Shown one piece after another: positions 7,289 to 17,455 of a stretch of 64,000 bases of DNA. The DNA comes from a virus: positions 1 through 64,000 of IMG/VR virus record IMGVR_UViG_3300026292_000003; one strand, given 5' to 3'. The translations under genes and the position numbers were made by a program. The number at the start of each line of letters is the position of its first letter. The first letter of the stretch is position 1. Under the pieces are notes generated by a model that worked only from the letters and a program-made list of their open reading frames with translations, had not been told where the DNA came from and did no database searches.

Positions 7289-8561
7289 TGAAGTCAGTCC
7301 TGTTATAGTGTGGAGCTAACTCTGGGAATGTTTCTAAGAAATTTTCTTCACGTATCTCATCTAACTTATTTGTAATACGTAAGAAGTCTTTATGTACATT
7401 GGCTTTATGATTGTCGGGAAACTCTGTCCAAAGATAATCTTTAATACTCTTGTAATACCACTCTAGTTTTTCATATATGTCTTTATCATTTTTATATTTT
7501 GCTAAATGAGAATCTAGTTTTTGATGTACAGTATGTTTTAATTCCGTAGGCATTGTTTTCATATGATACCAATCTGGATTAGTTAACACGTTACTAATAT
7601 GTAAGTTATTAATTTTTAATCCCAACTCAAACATCTTTTCTACATACTCTGGCATATGCCAAACGTTTAGTAATTGTATAGTAGGACTAACATTTAATTG
7701 TACAATGTCTTTGTGTTTTAATACTTCTGCAAAGTTTTCTTCTATCTTATCCCATCTAGTTCCTTTTCTAATATATTCAGCACGTGGTCCTATGTCATCT
7801 ATACTTGCCATAATCTGTACAAGATTAAAATGTTTCCAAAGGTCAACACACTTCCACTTCTTATAGTTTATTTTCATAAAGTTAGTGTTGTATCTTATCT
7901 TAACATCTTTTCTACCTTTGGCTATTAACTGTTCAAGTATATAATAATGCTCGTCCATAATTAATGGTTCGCCACCTGCAAAGTAAACTTCTTCTACCAT
8001 ATGCAAGTTACTGTCAATAACTTTCTTTATGTCTTGTTTACTAAAGTCATTAACGTGTACAATAGCAGAGTTCTCACTAGTTCTTTTATAAAGTTTCTTT
8101 TCATCTTCGTGCCACAAGTGACTTAGGTGTCCTCCACACATTCTACATTTCATATTACATAAGTTACTGAAACGAAAGTCCCAATATATAAGATCCATTT
8201 TATCTAATGATCCATCTGGGTTAGTTTGTTCAGCTTTAGGATACAAGTGATGATCGAATGTCCAGTTTGCATTTACTCTAAAGCTACGAATACCCTTGCC
8301 TTCTTGTTCATAACATTTCATACAAGACTTTGGCTTCTTACCATCTAGTAAATCTAATCTAAGTTTTTTATAATGATCGTTGTTCCATATCTCGTCCATG
8401 GTATTATCTTTTAAGTTACCAGCAACGTTACGCATATCAGTAATACAACATTGATATACATTTCCATTTGGCCAATGATGTATATGTATCCAAGGTATTA
8501 TACAAAACGATTTACTTGGTGGGTTCTTATAAAACTTTTTCTTATCATTAGGATTAGACAT
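7272..8561 (-). CDS. twitch-type radical SAM protein
   Basis: A 429-residue protein with its Cys-rich twitch-like domain first (C20, C38, C39, C80, C83) and the radical SAM core after it (C135-N-M-K-C139-R-M-C142). This is the reverse of the usual core-then-SPASM order. FAGGEPL later in the core is the expected SAM-contacting GGEP motif. The ATG at 8561 is chosen over an upstream ATG at 8597 because GGGAG lies 7 nt before it. It overlaps the upstream gene by eight nt. Substrate unknown. Confidence 0.85.
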   Translation of the reverse strand: MSNPNDKKKFYKNPPSKSFCIIPWIHIHHWPNGNVYQCCITDMRNVAGNLKDNTMDEIWNNDHYKKLRLDLLDGKKPKSCMKCYEQEGKGIRSFRVNANWTFDHHLYPKAEQTNPDGSLDKMDLIYWDFRFSNLCNMKCRMCGGHLSHLWHEDEKKLYKRTSENSAIVHVNDFSKQDIKKVIDSNLHMVEEVYFAGGEPLIMDEHYYILEQLIAKGRKDVKIRYNTNFMKINYKKWKCVDLWKHFNLVQIMASIDDIGPRAEYIRKGTRWDKIEENFAEVLKHKDIVQLNVSPTIQLLNVWHMPEYVEKMFELGLKINNLHISNVLTNPDWYHMKTMPTELKHTVHQKLDSHLAKYKNDKDIYEKLEWYYKSIKDYLWTEFPDNHKANVHKDFLRITNKLDEIREENFLETFPELAPHYNRTDFNVGKQ

Positions 8562-9903
8562 CAATGCTCTCCCACCAGGCTGTAAAGTTATCATCATTTA
8601 CAATCTTTATTATATCTTGATTACGTCTTTCAGTATATTGTGTAAAGAACTTTTTAAAATCGTTTTCTTTGTTTTCTGTTGTATCAGTATCATCATAAGA
8701 CTTCTCAACTTTTCTTAAATAAGAAACAAGCCTTTGTAATTGATTTGCCTCGTCGGCTTTTAAAAACTCTTTGTTATTTGTAATCCAATCATCTATCTCA
8801 TCAGCCTTTGATTGTTTAATAATATTAGGTAATACATTTACACTTTGAAAACTAGGAAAACGTAAAAGGTTAACACTTAAATTAAAATAGTTTCTATTTT
8901 CAAATTGTTTTTTTAATTCTATTATGTCATCTAAGAACTTTGTAATACTAAACAAACAACCCCAACTGATTGTCATCATAATAGTAATTTGTGTAGCATT
9001 AGCTTTTTCTGCAAACTGTTTAAGATTAGTAAGCCACATATTATAATCAAGTCCAGCTCTAAGTAGTTCAGCATGGTCACCGTGTGCTTCACAGCTAGTG
9101 TATAAGTCAAACTCTTTAAACTTTTTACTGCAATCAATTAACTTATCAAGTCTTTTTTGATCCATAATAAGATTACTGTTAACTGCAAATTTAAACTTTT
9201 CGTTTTGACACTTCTCAACTAGTTCCCAAAATTGTGGACTACGTGTTGGCTCCCCACCTGTTACTCTAAGTTCTTGTAAATTATATCTTAAACTTTCATC
9301 AAACCATTCAAAGAATCTTCTTATATAAAAATTATCTTGAGGTCGTTTAGGTTCAAATGCGTATGCATGACTACCATCATTCTGATATGTCATACCACCA
9401 TCTGTTTTCATTTCTTTATACATTCCATTCTTTTTAATATCATTACTCCAAGTACTACTAAACTCTGCGTTACAATAACTACAAGCTAGGTTACATAGAT
9501 TATCAAAACTTATTTCTAATGTTTTAGGATCTACATCTTGATCCCACGGAATGTTTTTTATTTCTTCAATTTCTTTATCTGTATACAATGCACTCTTATA
9601 AGTTCTATCACTGTGAACTTCTTTGTCTGCATCTTCAACACGCCAACAATAATTACACTCAGCAGGTCTATTACCTTCTAGCATTTGTTTACGTATTTCT
9701 TTTTTAAAATTAGTATTGTGTAATGCGGCAGGGCTGTCGAATATTTCTTTACTAGGAATGTAATGTGCCTGTGGGTGATGGCAACTAGCAGTTCTGCCGT
9801 TGCTTAACCATACAGTACTGTTATACCACTTGGCCGCACAGAAGCTAGAACTAATCTTGTTATTTCTATCTCTAACGTGGTCTAAATACTTTTTGTCGGC
9901 CAT
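8554..9903 (-). CDS. twitch-type radical SAM protein
   Basis: A 449-residue protein paralogous to the next upstream gene. N-terminal cysteines C22, C41, C83 and C86 (FCAAKW, SCHHP, CNYCWR) are followed by the radical SAM CxxxCxxC C137-N-L-A-C141-S-Y-C144 and the GGEPTRS motif. AAGGAAC precedes the ATG, inside the end of the preceding gene (22-nt overlap). The shared architecture implies duplication and divergence within the operon. The substrate is unknown; peptide or glycan modification is the plausible range. Confidence 0.85.
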   Translation of the reverse strand: MADKKYLDHVRDRNNKISSSFCAAKWYNSTVWLSNGRTASCHHPQAHYIPSKEIFDSPAALHNTNFKKEIRKQMLEGNRPAECNYCWRVEDADKEVHSDRTYKSALYTDKEIEEIKNIPWDQDVDPKTLEISFDNLCNLACSYCNAEFSSTWSNDIKKNGMYKEMKTDGGMTYQNDGSHAYAFEPKRPQDNFYIRRFFEWFDESLRYNLQELRVTGGEPTRSPQFWELVEKCQNEKFKFAVNSNLIMDQKRLDKLIDCSKKFKEFDLYTSCEAHGDHAELLRAGLDYNMWLTNLKQFAEKANATQITIMMTISWGCLFSITKFLDDIIELKKQFENRNYFNLSVNLLRFPSFQSVNVLPNIIKQSKADEIDDWITNNKEFLKADEANQLQRLVSYLRKVEKSYDDTDTTENKENDFKKFFTQYTERRNQDIIKIVNDDNFTAWWESIDV

Positions 9904-11297
9904 TGAGTTCCTTTACATAGATTGTAGTAACCAATCAGTTCAGGAAACGTCTCACCAAAGTCTGTGTTTCTTCTTTTGTCATATTCAGTAATAAACTTAC
10001 CAAAATCAAATCTATTTTGCTCTACATTACCTACAGATGATTTGTACATAAATTGACAAAGTCTTTTTATTTGATCTATTTCATCGTCCCAAATAAATCC
10101 ACAATCTTTCATATGATAATTCTCCAACGCATATTTTGTCACTACATCTTCTAGATGCTCAAGCACTTTGTCTTTAGCATCTTTATTTAAATTACATATT
10201 GCCAACATATGAGGATAACGTAAATAGTTTGTCATCATAGGCAATCTATTTCCCTCCTCTATATGGTTGGTTATATACTTCTTACGCAATGATACAACAT
10301 CTTCAATAAATTTATGATATGTTGTAGCACTTAATATATTTACCGTAGTCATAAAGCTGAATATTAGAGGCATCTTTCCATATGTAGCATCTAGTATCTT
10401 TTTACAGTTACGATACCATCTATCATACTCTAATCCGTATCTAGCATACTCTGCCTGCTTACCTACACTTTCTCCGCTTGTAAATATTTGTATTTCTTTT
10501 AGCTTTGGTCCAGTCTTTAACATAAACTCTATAAGTCTGTCTATCATATGATCTGGTACACTTAAATTTGAATTAATACTTAACGTTAGTTCCTCGCTAG
10601 GGTCTTCACTAACTTTATCCATAACACTCCAACAATCTTTACTCATTAATGGTTCACCACCTGTAAGTCTGAGTGTATGTAAACTAGGATAAAGACTAGG
10701 CCACCACTTCCAAAATGCATCAACATATGGATTATGTTCTCTGTTTGGAATTATCTTTTTACCTTGTTCTTCTAATACTTCAAAGCTATTGTATTTTGTT
10801 GTAGTAGGATATGCACCGTGTTGTTTTATTTCGTCATACCACTTACTACTTAAATCTGGACTACAGTAAGCACACTTTAAATTACATACGTTACTAAAAC
10901 TTATTTCAAGGTAGGAAGGGTTAATATCATTTGTTCTTGCATTAAGAACATCAAACGTCCTAGGCTTACTCCAACTGACATTTGATTTATAAACACGATC
11001 ACTAAAATGTTCTTTGCCCATATCTTCAACACGCCAACAGTAGTCGCAACCAGATGGACGTTTACCGTCAAGCATCATTTGCATTTCTTTTTTCTTATGT
11101 TGTGTGTTGTGTAGGGCGGCTGGATTCTTTTCTATTTCGTGTATAGGAATCTTATGAACAGGTGGATGGTGGCAACTATGATTCATTCCTGTTTGCAAAT
11201 ATAGTGTATGTTGTAACCATTTTGCTAAACAAAAACTAGGGCTGATTCCATTTAAGTCATCACGTACCCTGTTAAGTTGATCTATAATTTTTGACAT
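9882..11297 (-). CDS. twitch-type radical SAM protein
   Basis: A 471-residue paralogue of the 449-residue neighbour. N-terminal C23, C42, C84 and C87 (FCLAKW, SCHHPP, CDYCWR) and radical SAM C138-N-L-K-C142-A-Y-C145 match it motif for motif, as does TGGEPLM. The spacing to the upstream glycosyltransferase-like gene is 10 nt and no strong Shine-Dalgarno sequence is seen. It is the first radical SAM gene transcribed in this operon. Substrate unknown. Confidence 0.85.
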   Translation of the reverse strand: MSKIIDQLNRVRDDLNGISPSFCLAKWLQHTLYLQTGMNHSCHHPPVHKIPIHEIEKNPAALHNTQHKKKEMQMMLDGKRPSGCDYCWRVEDMGKEHFSDRVYKSNVSWSKPRTFDVLNARTNDINPSYLEISFSNVCNLKCAYCSPDLSSKWYDEIKQHGAYPTTTKYNSFEVLEEQGKKIIPNREHNPYVDAFWKWWPSLYPSLHTLRLTGGEPLMSKDCWSVMDKVSEDPSEELTLSINSNLSVPDHMIDRLIEFMLKTGPKLKEIQIFTSGESVGKQAEYARYGLEYDRWYRNCKKILDATYGKMPLIFSFMTTVNILSATTYHKFIEDVVSLRKKYITNHIEEGNRLPMMTNYLRYPHMLAICNLNKDAKDKVLEHLEDVVTKYALENYHMKDCGFIWDDEIDQIKRLCQFMYKSSVGNVEQNRFDFGKFITEYDKRRNTDFGETFPELIGYYNLCKGTQWPTKSI

Positions 11298-11307
11298 AAT
11301 AAAGCAT

Positions 11308-12294
11308 CTATTCTAAAGTATCCTCAACCTGATCTTCTCTTACCTGAGCTCCAAGTCTACTAGGATTAATATATACTTCTTTAAAGAAACGAGAACCTTC
11401 TTTACCTAAGTCTGCTATTTCTAAGCCAAGTTCTGATCTAATGTCATATCCTAGTTTATTACTTTCTTCTTGTAACTTTGCATAGTTCCATTTCATTCCA
11501 GTTCTTGGACATAGTTGATCTGAAGACTGTTCAAAATTTGGCAATACATTTTCTTTAAAATAATTTGATAACCAATCAAAGTCTCTAACGTTTTTCCAAT
11601 CCCAACTTTCTCTTTGAATGTTTGTCATATGACATCCAAGTCTAGCACCATAGATTGCCCACAGTCCATTCTCAACATCATCACCAACACTCATCCAAGT
11701 TAGTAAACGTTTATAGTTTTTATTGTGTACTTTAGCTTTTAGATATAACGGATCTATTACATCTCCATCTACTAATCCCATCTTAACACCTTCACGGAAA
11801 CCTGCTCTCCAGGCTTGAAGAGGACTAGCATTATTCATAACATCACAGTAAATATTATTCATTTGTACATAGTTAATATTCCAACAGAAATCAACCTGAG
11901 CTCGTTTATCTCCTGCTGGTGCATTTTCGTGTGTTTGCATTCCATATACAACTTCTTTTGGCCAACACTTAATACCACCATTACCATATACAAGACCGTT
12001 AACTATATTCTTACCAGCCCAACTAATAACGTCAGTATCTCTAATACGTTCCATATCTACTTCAATGCCAAAGAAATCTTCTTTAACAATGTTATCAGCA
12101 TCAATGCCAATAAATCTATCTGTCTCTGCCAAGTCTGCCGCGGCTTTGTGTGCGGCGTCACTTCCAAACACACCATGACTTCTTTTAGCCCATGGTGCTT
12201 TTTCAATTAAATTATTATAGTTCTCATCTGCGTTTGGTTCATCATAGCTAATAAAGACTATATCAAATTCATTGATACTAACCATTTTGCTCAT
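11308..12294 (-). CDS. glycosyltransferase-like protein (GT-A fold)
   Basis: A 328-residue protein. The N-terminal FDIVFISYDEP strand and D65-A-D67 in FIGIDADNIV resemble the nucleotide-sugar strand and metal-binding DxD of GT-A glycosyltransferases. Similar proteins are common beside tail genes of marine myoviruses. It starts 17 nt inside the upstream gene, with GGAG upstream. The donor and acceptor are unknown; phage DNA, a virion protein or host surface sugar are all possible. Confidence 0.55.
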   Translation of the reverse strand: MSKMVSINEFDIVFISYDEPNADENYNNLIEKAPWAKRSHGVFGSDAAHKAAADLAETDRFIGIDADNIVKEDFFGIEVDMERIRDTDVISWAGKNIVNGLVYGNGGIKCWPKEVVYGMQTHENAPAGDKRAQVDFCWNINYVQMNNIYCDVMNNASPLQAWRAGFREGVKMGLVDGDVIDPLYLKAKVHNKNYKRLLTWMSVGDDVENGLWAIYGARLGCHMTNIQRESWDWKNVRDFDWLSNYFKENVLPNFEQSSDQLCPRTGMKWNYAKLQEESNKLGYDIRSELGLEIADLGKEGSRFFKEVYINPSRLGAQVREDQVEDTLE

Positions 12295-13297
12295 TTAATT
12301 CTTCTCCGTTTGTACTTACTGTTACGTAATTATTTCTAAAAACTATAAGTGGATCCTCTGGCCACTTAAAACTTAAATTAACTTTTGATTTCTTTTGTAG
12401 TAGATTTTCTACTGGTACTTGAAATGCACCAACTAAATTATCAATGCTATTGTCGCATACTACAAATTTCATTTGTTTCCTTCCATCAAAGTAATATAGT
12501 TCAGAGTCTTTAATATTGCTGTCTATATAAGCAGTATTATCTACTACGTTAATATTTATGTTAGATTTATCTTGTACATTTCGTTGCAGTATTCTTTTAG
12601 TTCCAAGGAAGTCCTGATTACGTATAAGACTAGCACTTAACGACCATCCATAGTTACTAAAGACTGTTTTTGCATATAAACTAATATTGTTCCAGTCAAC
12701 CTTCTCATTAATTGCAGTAGGAAGCTCAACAATTTGTTTTCCATTTTTAAATAAAGTTAATGGATCAACTTCAATACTGCTTATTAAATAGTCTGGATCG
12801 TTTTTCTTAGTAATATAGATATCTAATAATTTATTCTCAGATGATGCAATTTCCGTTATATCACTTAAATTTTTTAATCCTCTGATGTTACCTTTATTAG
12901 CTTCTATTACTATTTTTGCATCTTCATAAAACACTTTAGCAAATATTTCAGTAGCAGTAGGGTCAGCATCATATGTAAATGGGGTTAGCTTATTATGTTT
13001 TGCTTCAATGATTAATGTAGTGCTACGAAAATCAATATCCCATTTTTCATTTATCATATCCCATATCATACCATATCTTTTTAAACTGGCTTGACCTTTG
13101 ATAATTCTTTTGCAAACAGGATTCCAAGATTCTGCTTCCATGAAATTTTCTTTATCTTTTATTTCATTAGGAGTATTAGTAATCTTTTTTATTTTTCCAG
13201 AGGTCTTTTCAAAAACAATATAATATTTTCTTTTATTATAATGAGGATTAGTCCCCTCGTTTCGCTGTGCTTGTAAATGCTTGTCTGTGTCCATCAA
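12278..13297 (-). CDS. hypothetical protein (339 aa)
   Basis: A 339-residue beta-rich protein with many charged residues and no motif I recognise. The assigned start lies 50 nt inside the preceding gene. This is an unusually long overlap, so the true start may be downstream, though no better ATG is close. It lies between two glycosyltransferase-like genes. A virion or accessory-structure role is possible given its beta-strand content, but this is guesswork. Confidence 0.55.
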   Translation of the reverse strand: MMDTDKHLQAQRNEGTNPHYNKRKYYIVFEKTSGKIKKITNTPNEIKDKENFMEAESWNPVCKRIIKGQASLKRYGMIWDMINEKWDIDFRSTTLIIEAKHNKLTPFTYDADPTATEIFAKVFYEDAKIVIEANKGNIRGLKNLSDITEIASSENKLLDIYITKKNDPDYLISSIEVDPLTLFKNGKQIVELPTAINEKVDWNNISLYAKTVFSNYGWSLSASLIRNQDFLGTKRILQRNVQDKSNININVVDNTAYIDSNIKDSELYYFDGRKQMKFVVCDNSIDNLVGAFQVPVENLLQKKSKVNLSFKWPEDPLIVFRNNYVTVSTNGEELNEQNG

Positions 13298-14111
13298 ATA
13301 TTTCTTTTGTTAAAAACTCTTGTTCTCCGTAATATAGATTAGTGTTTATAGCAAAGTTCTGAATTTTAACTTTAGCTCCACTACTAATCCAAGTATTCAA
13401 TCTATCTGTCCACTTTGGCCAGAATCCTATACAGCCATCACTTAACGTTGTAAGCATATTAACTGTTTTAAAAATATCGTTATGCAAGTTTTTATTTTCG
13501 TAGAGTACTACAGTATTAAGTATACTATGCATAATATCATTATTATAATATTTTGGTCTATGTTGTTCTTTAAAGTATTTTGCAAATACAGATCTCCAGT
13601 CTTGCATAAATGGGTCAGCAAGTTTATGATATGCTAATGCTAAATCAGTATCGTGTTTAAAGTAATACATATTTCCATATACAATATCCATATCGTAATC
13701 TTCTTTATATATCTGTAATTTTTTATTTTCTAATGCGTCACCTTTAAAATTATAAGACTCATTAAAGAAACATATATCATATTGATCAATTAAGAATTCC
13801 CATATACTATCATGATTTTCTTTTACTAAACTAGCAGGGTCAATTACTATATTATGCAAATAAGGTGTTGCCCAATATAACTGCCAATCATTACATCTAG
13901 TAGTTTCACTTGAACCAAATGGAAGTTCTATCATATGATCAAATGCATCGTGATAATGATGAGGTATTCTATCTTTATAGTTTGTAACAATAGCTACACT
14001 GGCATCTTTATTATGAGTTTTAATACTATAAGCCAATGCTGTTGCTTGTTCATATTCATAATCCTGCATAGCAGGAATTACATAACCTTGTCCTTGTTTA
14101 TGTTCCTGCAT
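13248..14111 (-). CDS. glycosyltransferase-like protein, possibly degenerate
   Basis: A 287-residue protein whose N-terminal third (GYVIPAMQDYEYEQATALAY, then VAIVTNY) resembles GT8/GT-A transferases like the 301-residue gene upstream. The expected DxD is replaced by HNIVIDPASLV, so catalysis may be altered or lost. It overlaps that upstream neighbour by six nt. The pair looks like a duplicated transferase module. Confidence 0.5.
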   Translation of the reverse strand: MQEHKQGQGYVIPAMQDYEYEQATALAYSIKTHNKDASVAIVTNYKDRIPHHYHDAFDHMIELPFGSSETTRCNDWQLYWATPYLHNIVIDPASLVKENHDSIWEFLIDQYDICFFNESYNFKGDALENKKLQIYKEDYDMDIVYGNMYYFKHDTDLALAYHKLADPFMQDWRSVFAKYFKEQHRPKYYNNDIMHSILNTVVLYENKNLHNDIFKTVNMLTTLSDGCIGFWPKWTDRLNTWISSGAKVKIQNFAINTNLYYGEQEFLTKEIFDGHRQAFTSTAKRGD

Positions 14112-15003
14112 TAAGTGTCTCCAATACTTTATCTTTAATTCTACCTAGTGAACGTTTATTCATAACGTGTACATCTTGGTCTTGTGATTTTACTAAAATG
14201 TTTTTCCATTCTTCTTTTGGATCGTGTGCTATAAATATCCACTCGTTATCATTTGTCGCTTCGATGATATCATCTTTCTGACTCATATTAATTAGTGGTG
14301 TGTTGTCAAAGTTTCCAAACATATCTTCTTGCCCAATCATTCCTGTAAGTAAATGAACTGCTATACTTACACAATAGTCTGTTCTAAATAGTTTACTTGG
14401 AAAGTTATACAGATACTGATAAAACTCGTAGTTATCAGCAACGTGAGCCCACGTGTCAAAAAACATTTTACTAAAATCGCTACGGTCAAAGTACACTACA
14501 GTACTCCACCACATCTTAATACCTGCATCATATAACATTCGTTCTCGTTCAGCAGGAGGTTCGTTTCTTAGAGTTAATGCATTATCAAACATTATAACAC
14601 TCTCACCAGCGTCAAAGTATTTTAACAATACATCTGTTTTAACAATGTAATCAATATCTAGTAATAGTGTTTGTTCAAATGGACTGTATTCGTAAATTTT
14701 ATGTTTGTTACTGTTACTAAATTGTGCATTAAATTCTGTCCACGGACTATCATAGTGACGTCTGTGGTTTTCTTTCATCTCATCATTTGTCGTGATAATG
14801 TAATCAAAACATTTATTGATTAATTTTTCATCTTGACTTTGCTCAAGCCATTGCTCTGATCCTACATCAGTAACTAAGGCTACTGGAAGTTTAAGATTTT
14901 TCTTTACGTATAAGGCGGCAGTCATTGCCATACTAACATAATCTAATTGATCATTGTTGTAAGCAAAAAAGCATACACCTTGTTTGTCGGCGTATTCTTT
15001 CAT
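14098..15003 (-). CDS. glycosyltransferase-like protein (GT8-like)
   Basis: A 301-residue protein with a GT-A-type layout: a strand at about 9-14, LPVALVTDV at 39-47, and D116-I-D118 in TLLLDIDYIV as the metal-binding DxD. The ATG at 15003 shares one base with the upstream stop (TAATG), so it is translationally coupled; a TTG two codons earlier is less likely. A UDP- or NDP-sugar transferase role is probable. The acceptor is unknown. Confidence 0.6.
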   Translation of the reverse strand: MKEYADKQGVCFFAYNNDQLDYVSMAMTAALYVKKNLKLPVALVTDVGSEQWLEQSQDEKLINKCFDYIITTNDEMKENHRRHYDSPWTEFNAQFSNSNKHKIYEYSPFEQTLLLDIDYIVKTDVLLKYFDAGESVIMFDNALTLRNEPPAERERMLYDAGIKMWWSTVVYFDRSDFSKMFFDTWAHVADNYEFYQYLYNFPSKLFRTDYCVSIAVHLLTGMIGQEDMFGNFDNTPLINMSQKDDIIEATNDNEWIFIAHDPKEEWKNILVKSQDQDVHVMNKRSLGRIKDKVLETLNAGT

Positions 15004-15350
15004 TACCAATCCATTATTTTCTTAATGTTCCTTGCCTTCTTTAGACGTTCGTTCTCAATATCAAATTCAGTAGTAGCACTAGTGTAAGCATCAACAAGTT
15101 TATCCATAAGTTCTTTTAAACTTTTTACAGTAACAGGATTTTGTCTACTATCAATTACTATAGCACTTTTCTTATCCATATCTAATAGTGTTTTTATAAA
15201 TGCAATCGTTTCGTGATTAGCAATAAACACACCACCAAGATAGTGTACTATCTGTAATTGTGCTACTCTATTTCGGATATTTCGTTTTTGGTTGTTTATA
15301 GTTAAGGCATAATTACTGAATTCTAATGCCTTTTCAAGTCTTTCATCCAT
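15003..15350 (-). CDS. hypothetical protein (115 aa), first gene of accessory operon
   Basis: A 115-residue, mostly helical basic protein with no recognised domain. It is the first gene after a late-type octamer (15401-15408) and so leads the long minus-strand operon of transferases and radical SAM enzymes. It ends in a TAATG junction with the transferase gene. Function unknown. Confidence 0.65.
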   Translation of the reverse strand: MDERLEKALEFSNYALTINNQKRNIRNRVAQLQIVHYLGGVFIANHETIAFIKTLLDMDKKSAIVIDSRQNPVTVKSLKELMDKLVDAYTSATTEFDIENERLKKARNIKKIMDW

Positions 15351-15400
15351 ATTAGAGTATACTCCTTTATCGTATATAATTATATACGTACATTATAAAG

Positions 15401-15408
15401 TATTTATC
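15401..15408 (-). promoter_or_regulatory. late-type promoter octamer
   Basis: Minus strand GATAAATA followed by CTTTATAATG, about 55 nt before the first gene of the radical SAM/transferase operon. It implies the whole operon is expressed late, with virion genes. Confidence 0.55.
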
Positions 15409-15427
15409 GATGTGTGTCAATGGTTAA

Positions 15428-16540
15428 TTATGGAGTGGGTAATTGGTAGCCAGGCGTTACATCTACTGATTTCCATTCTTCTATTTGTGTAACACTTGGT
15501 GCAGTTCTAGCTAAAAATTGACGTAATGTTCCTAATGTCATAAATGAAGCATTACCATCAGTTGGTACTGGTGTTAATGCTGGAGTAGAATGTCCAGAAG
15601 TTAATGTAATAGGTTGCGTTATAGAAAATACATCGTCGTCATCTTCTACTAATATAACTTTAACAAAAACATTAAACTTACCAGCATCTTCTGTACCTCT
15701 TAATTGTAATCTTATTCTTCTACTATTATATTCACCAGCTACATAAACATATGCGTAAGCATATGCGTAGTCGCCTGTTGTATATCTAAAAACACCTGCA
15801 TCTAATATTGTATTCCACGCACCATCAAATGTTATTCCGTTATAAAAACCTTTTGGTGCTAATGTACTTGTTGACAATATATCTTTTGGATCAGCATCAT
15901 CTTGAACTACTCTACAACCTTCTGCTCCAATTCTTATACTATCAAATTGTTCAAATATTTGTCTCCAAGTATCGTTACCAGCTGATCCGCCTGGTTGCAT
16001 AGATAGTTCTAGTGTTAACTCTCCGCCACTATTAAAAAAATGTCTAGCTTCGTTGTAATCGTTAAATTGAAATCTATGAACACAATATAAGTCTTGGTCC
16101 CAAGCTGTAGTGTTTGTAGTTTCTAAAACATCTAGTGTAAGGTCTGACCATTCTGTTTTAAATTTATCAGTTTCAAATGTAGCAACTTTATCAACAAGTG
16201 AATTATATAATACAGGTGAAATTGGATCTGTATGATTGGCCGCTAACTTTGAAAGTAGTCTAGTAGGGTCATCGTTAATATGATATTGTCCAGCATTAAC
16301 TTGAACAATAGCTTGGTTCATATCATTAGCTTCAATAAGTTTACCTACTGTTACCGCAGGTGTTATTGTAACATTTGATTGTCCCCAACCATATCTTCTA
16401 TTATCATTTTTTGTGTTATGGTTATTGTCAAAGGTATAGGTTCCGCCAGTCCAGATCTCATTATAATATGTAACGAGATCGTTTAAGTGAGAAGCTGTTA
16501 TCTTCTCGCCTGTGTATACTGTAGCGGGCCTATTTAGCAT
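15428..16540 (-). CDS. tail-fibre or virion structural protein (370 aa)
   Basis: A 370-residue protein typical of marine myovirus structural proteins: an N-terminal helical region (ASHLNDLVTYYNEIW and similar), a central beta-rich portion, and a Tyr-Ala repeat (YAYAYAYVYVAG) inside a strand near residue 265. It follows the 304-residue structural gene by one base. A role in tail fibres or the baseplate is likely from context. No enzymatic motif. Confidence 0.6.
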   Translation of the reverse strand: MLNRPATVYTGEKITASHLNDLVTYYNEIWTGGTYTFDNNHNTKNDNRRYGWGQSNVTITPAVTVGKLIEANDMNQAIVQVNAGQYHINDDPTRLLSKLAANHTDPISPVLYNSLVDKVATFETDKFKTEWSDLTLDVLETTNTTAWDQDLYCVHRFQFNDYNEARHFFNSGGELTLELSMQPGGSAGNDTWRQIFEQFDSIRIGAEGCRVVQDDADPKDILSTSTLAPKGFYNGITFDGAWNTILDAGVFRYTTGDYAYAYAYVYVAGEYNSRRIRLQLRGTEDAGKFNVFVKVILVEDDDDVFSITQPITLTSGHSTPALTPVPTDGNASFMTLGTLRQFLARTAPSVTQIEEWKSVDVTPGYQLPTP

Positions 16541-17455
16541 TTACTTTACCCCAACTATAACTTCAATAACGCCTTCACCTTCAGTAGTTTTCTTTTCTAA
16601 AGCTCTACCTAAAACGTGTGACCATCTAACATCATCGCCAGCTTCCATTGCGTGACCTTCTATATCACTTGATATAAGTCTGTCACCTTTATTAACTTTT
16701 CCAGTAACTTTACAAGGAACTCTTCCCATTAAAGCAACGCCTACAGTAAACATACCTTCGGGTGCTTCTAATGTTGAGTTCATTAGCAATGCTGGATTTG
16801 TAGTAACTACTCCAAGTACTTTAGGATCTTTTGTATGTTTGCTAGATGTAACTTCAAATTTGTTTTCATCTTCAGCATCCATCATTATTACAGTTCCTGG
16901 TTCAAATTGCTCATCAGCTGTATACATCTCTGCAACGTCTGCGTATTGTGCGTGTGTTGCAGTTCCGTGAAACTTCATAGCTGACGCTGTAACTGTATTT
17001 AAAGTGATACCAGTTTTGATTGTTGCTACACTACCTGTACCACCATCTAAAAAATATTGATGATAATCAGTTTCTGAAGTGTTAAGAATAAAGTCAGCAT
17101 CTGAACTTGCCATTGATACTGGTATTCCGTTTGCTCTTGCAACAAATACATTGTGGTCTACGTTAGTATTATCTTTAACAGTAATCATACTACTTCCAGC
17201 ATCAACACCTAACCATGTTGAGCCACTTCTTAAGTACATTACTTTTTCTGATGGTTTCCACCAAATCTGACCTTCAATTGGATTGGAAGGAGCAGTTTCA
17301 CTAGCAAAATTCTCTAATAAGCTAACTGAGTTTTGTGCAATAGCTTCACCGTATCCAATATAATCCTTACCAACTAAACGCAGGCTGGTTTCAGTGTTTA
17401 GTGTATCGTCTGCTACACTAATCGTTCCACCGTTTTTATTAATTGTATATGCCAT
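16541..17455 (-). CDS. tail-fibre-like structural protein (304 aa)
   Basis: A 304-residue virion protein. The first 80 residues (YTINKNGGTISVADD, then IEGQIWWKP) match the attachment-domain style of cyanophage fibres. The C-terminal 130 residues (YADVAEMY, GTVIMMD, KVLGVVTTNPALLMN) resemble the tail ends of fibre proteins in marine phages. It lies between two other putative fibre genes on one transcript. Receptor binding or fibre assembly is the probable role. Confidence 0.65.
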   Translation of the reverse strand: MAYTINKNGGTISVADDTLNTETSLRLVGKDYIGYGEAIAQNSVSLLENFASETAPSNPIEGQIWWKPSEKVMYLRSGSTWLGVDAGSSMITVKDNTNVDHNVFVARANGIPVSMASSDADFILNTSETDYHQYFLDGGTGSVATIKTGITLNTVTASAMKFHGTATHAQYADVAEMYTADEQFEPGTVIMMDAEDENKFEVTSSKHTKDPKVLGVVTTNPALLMNSTLEAPEGMFTVGVALMGRVPCKVTGKVNKGDRLISSDIEGHAMEAGDDVRWSHVLGRALEKKTTEGEGVIEVIVGVK

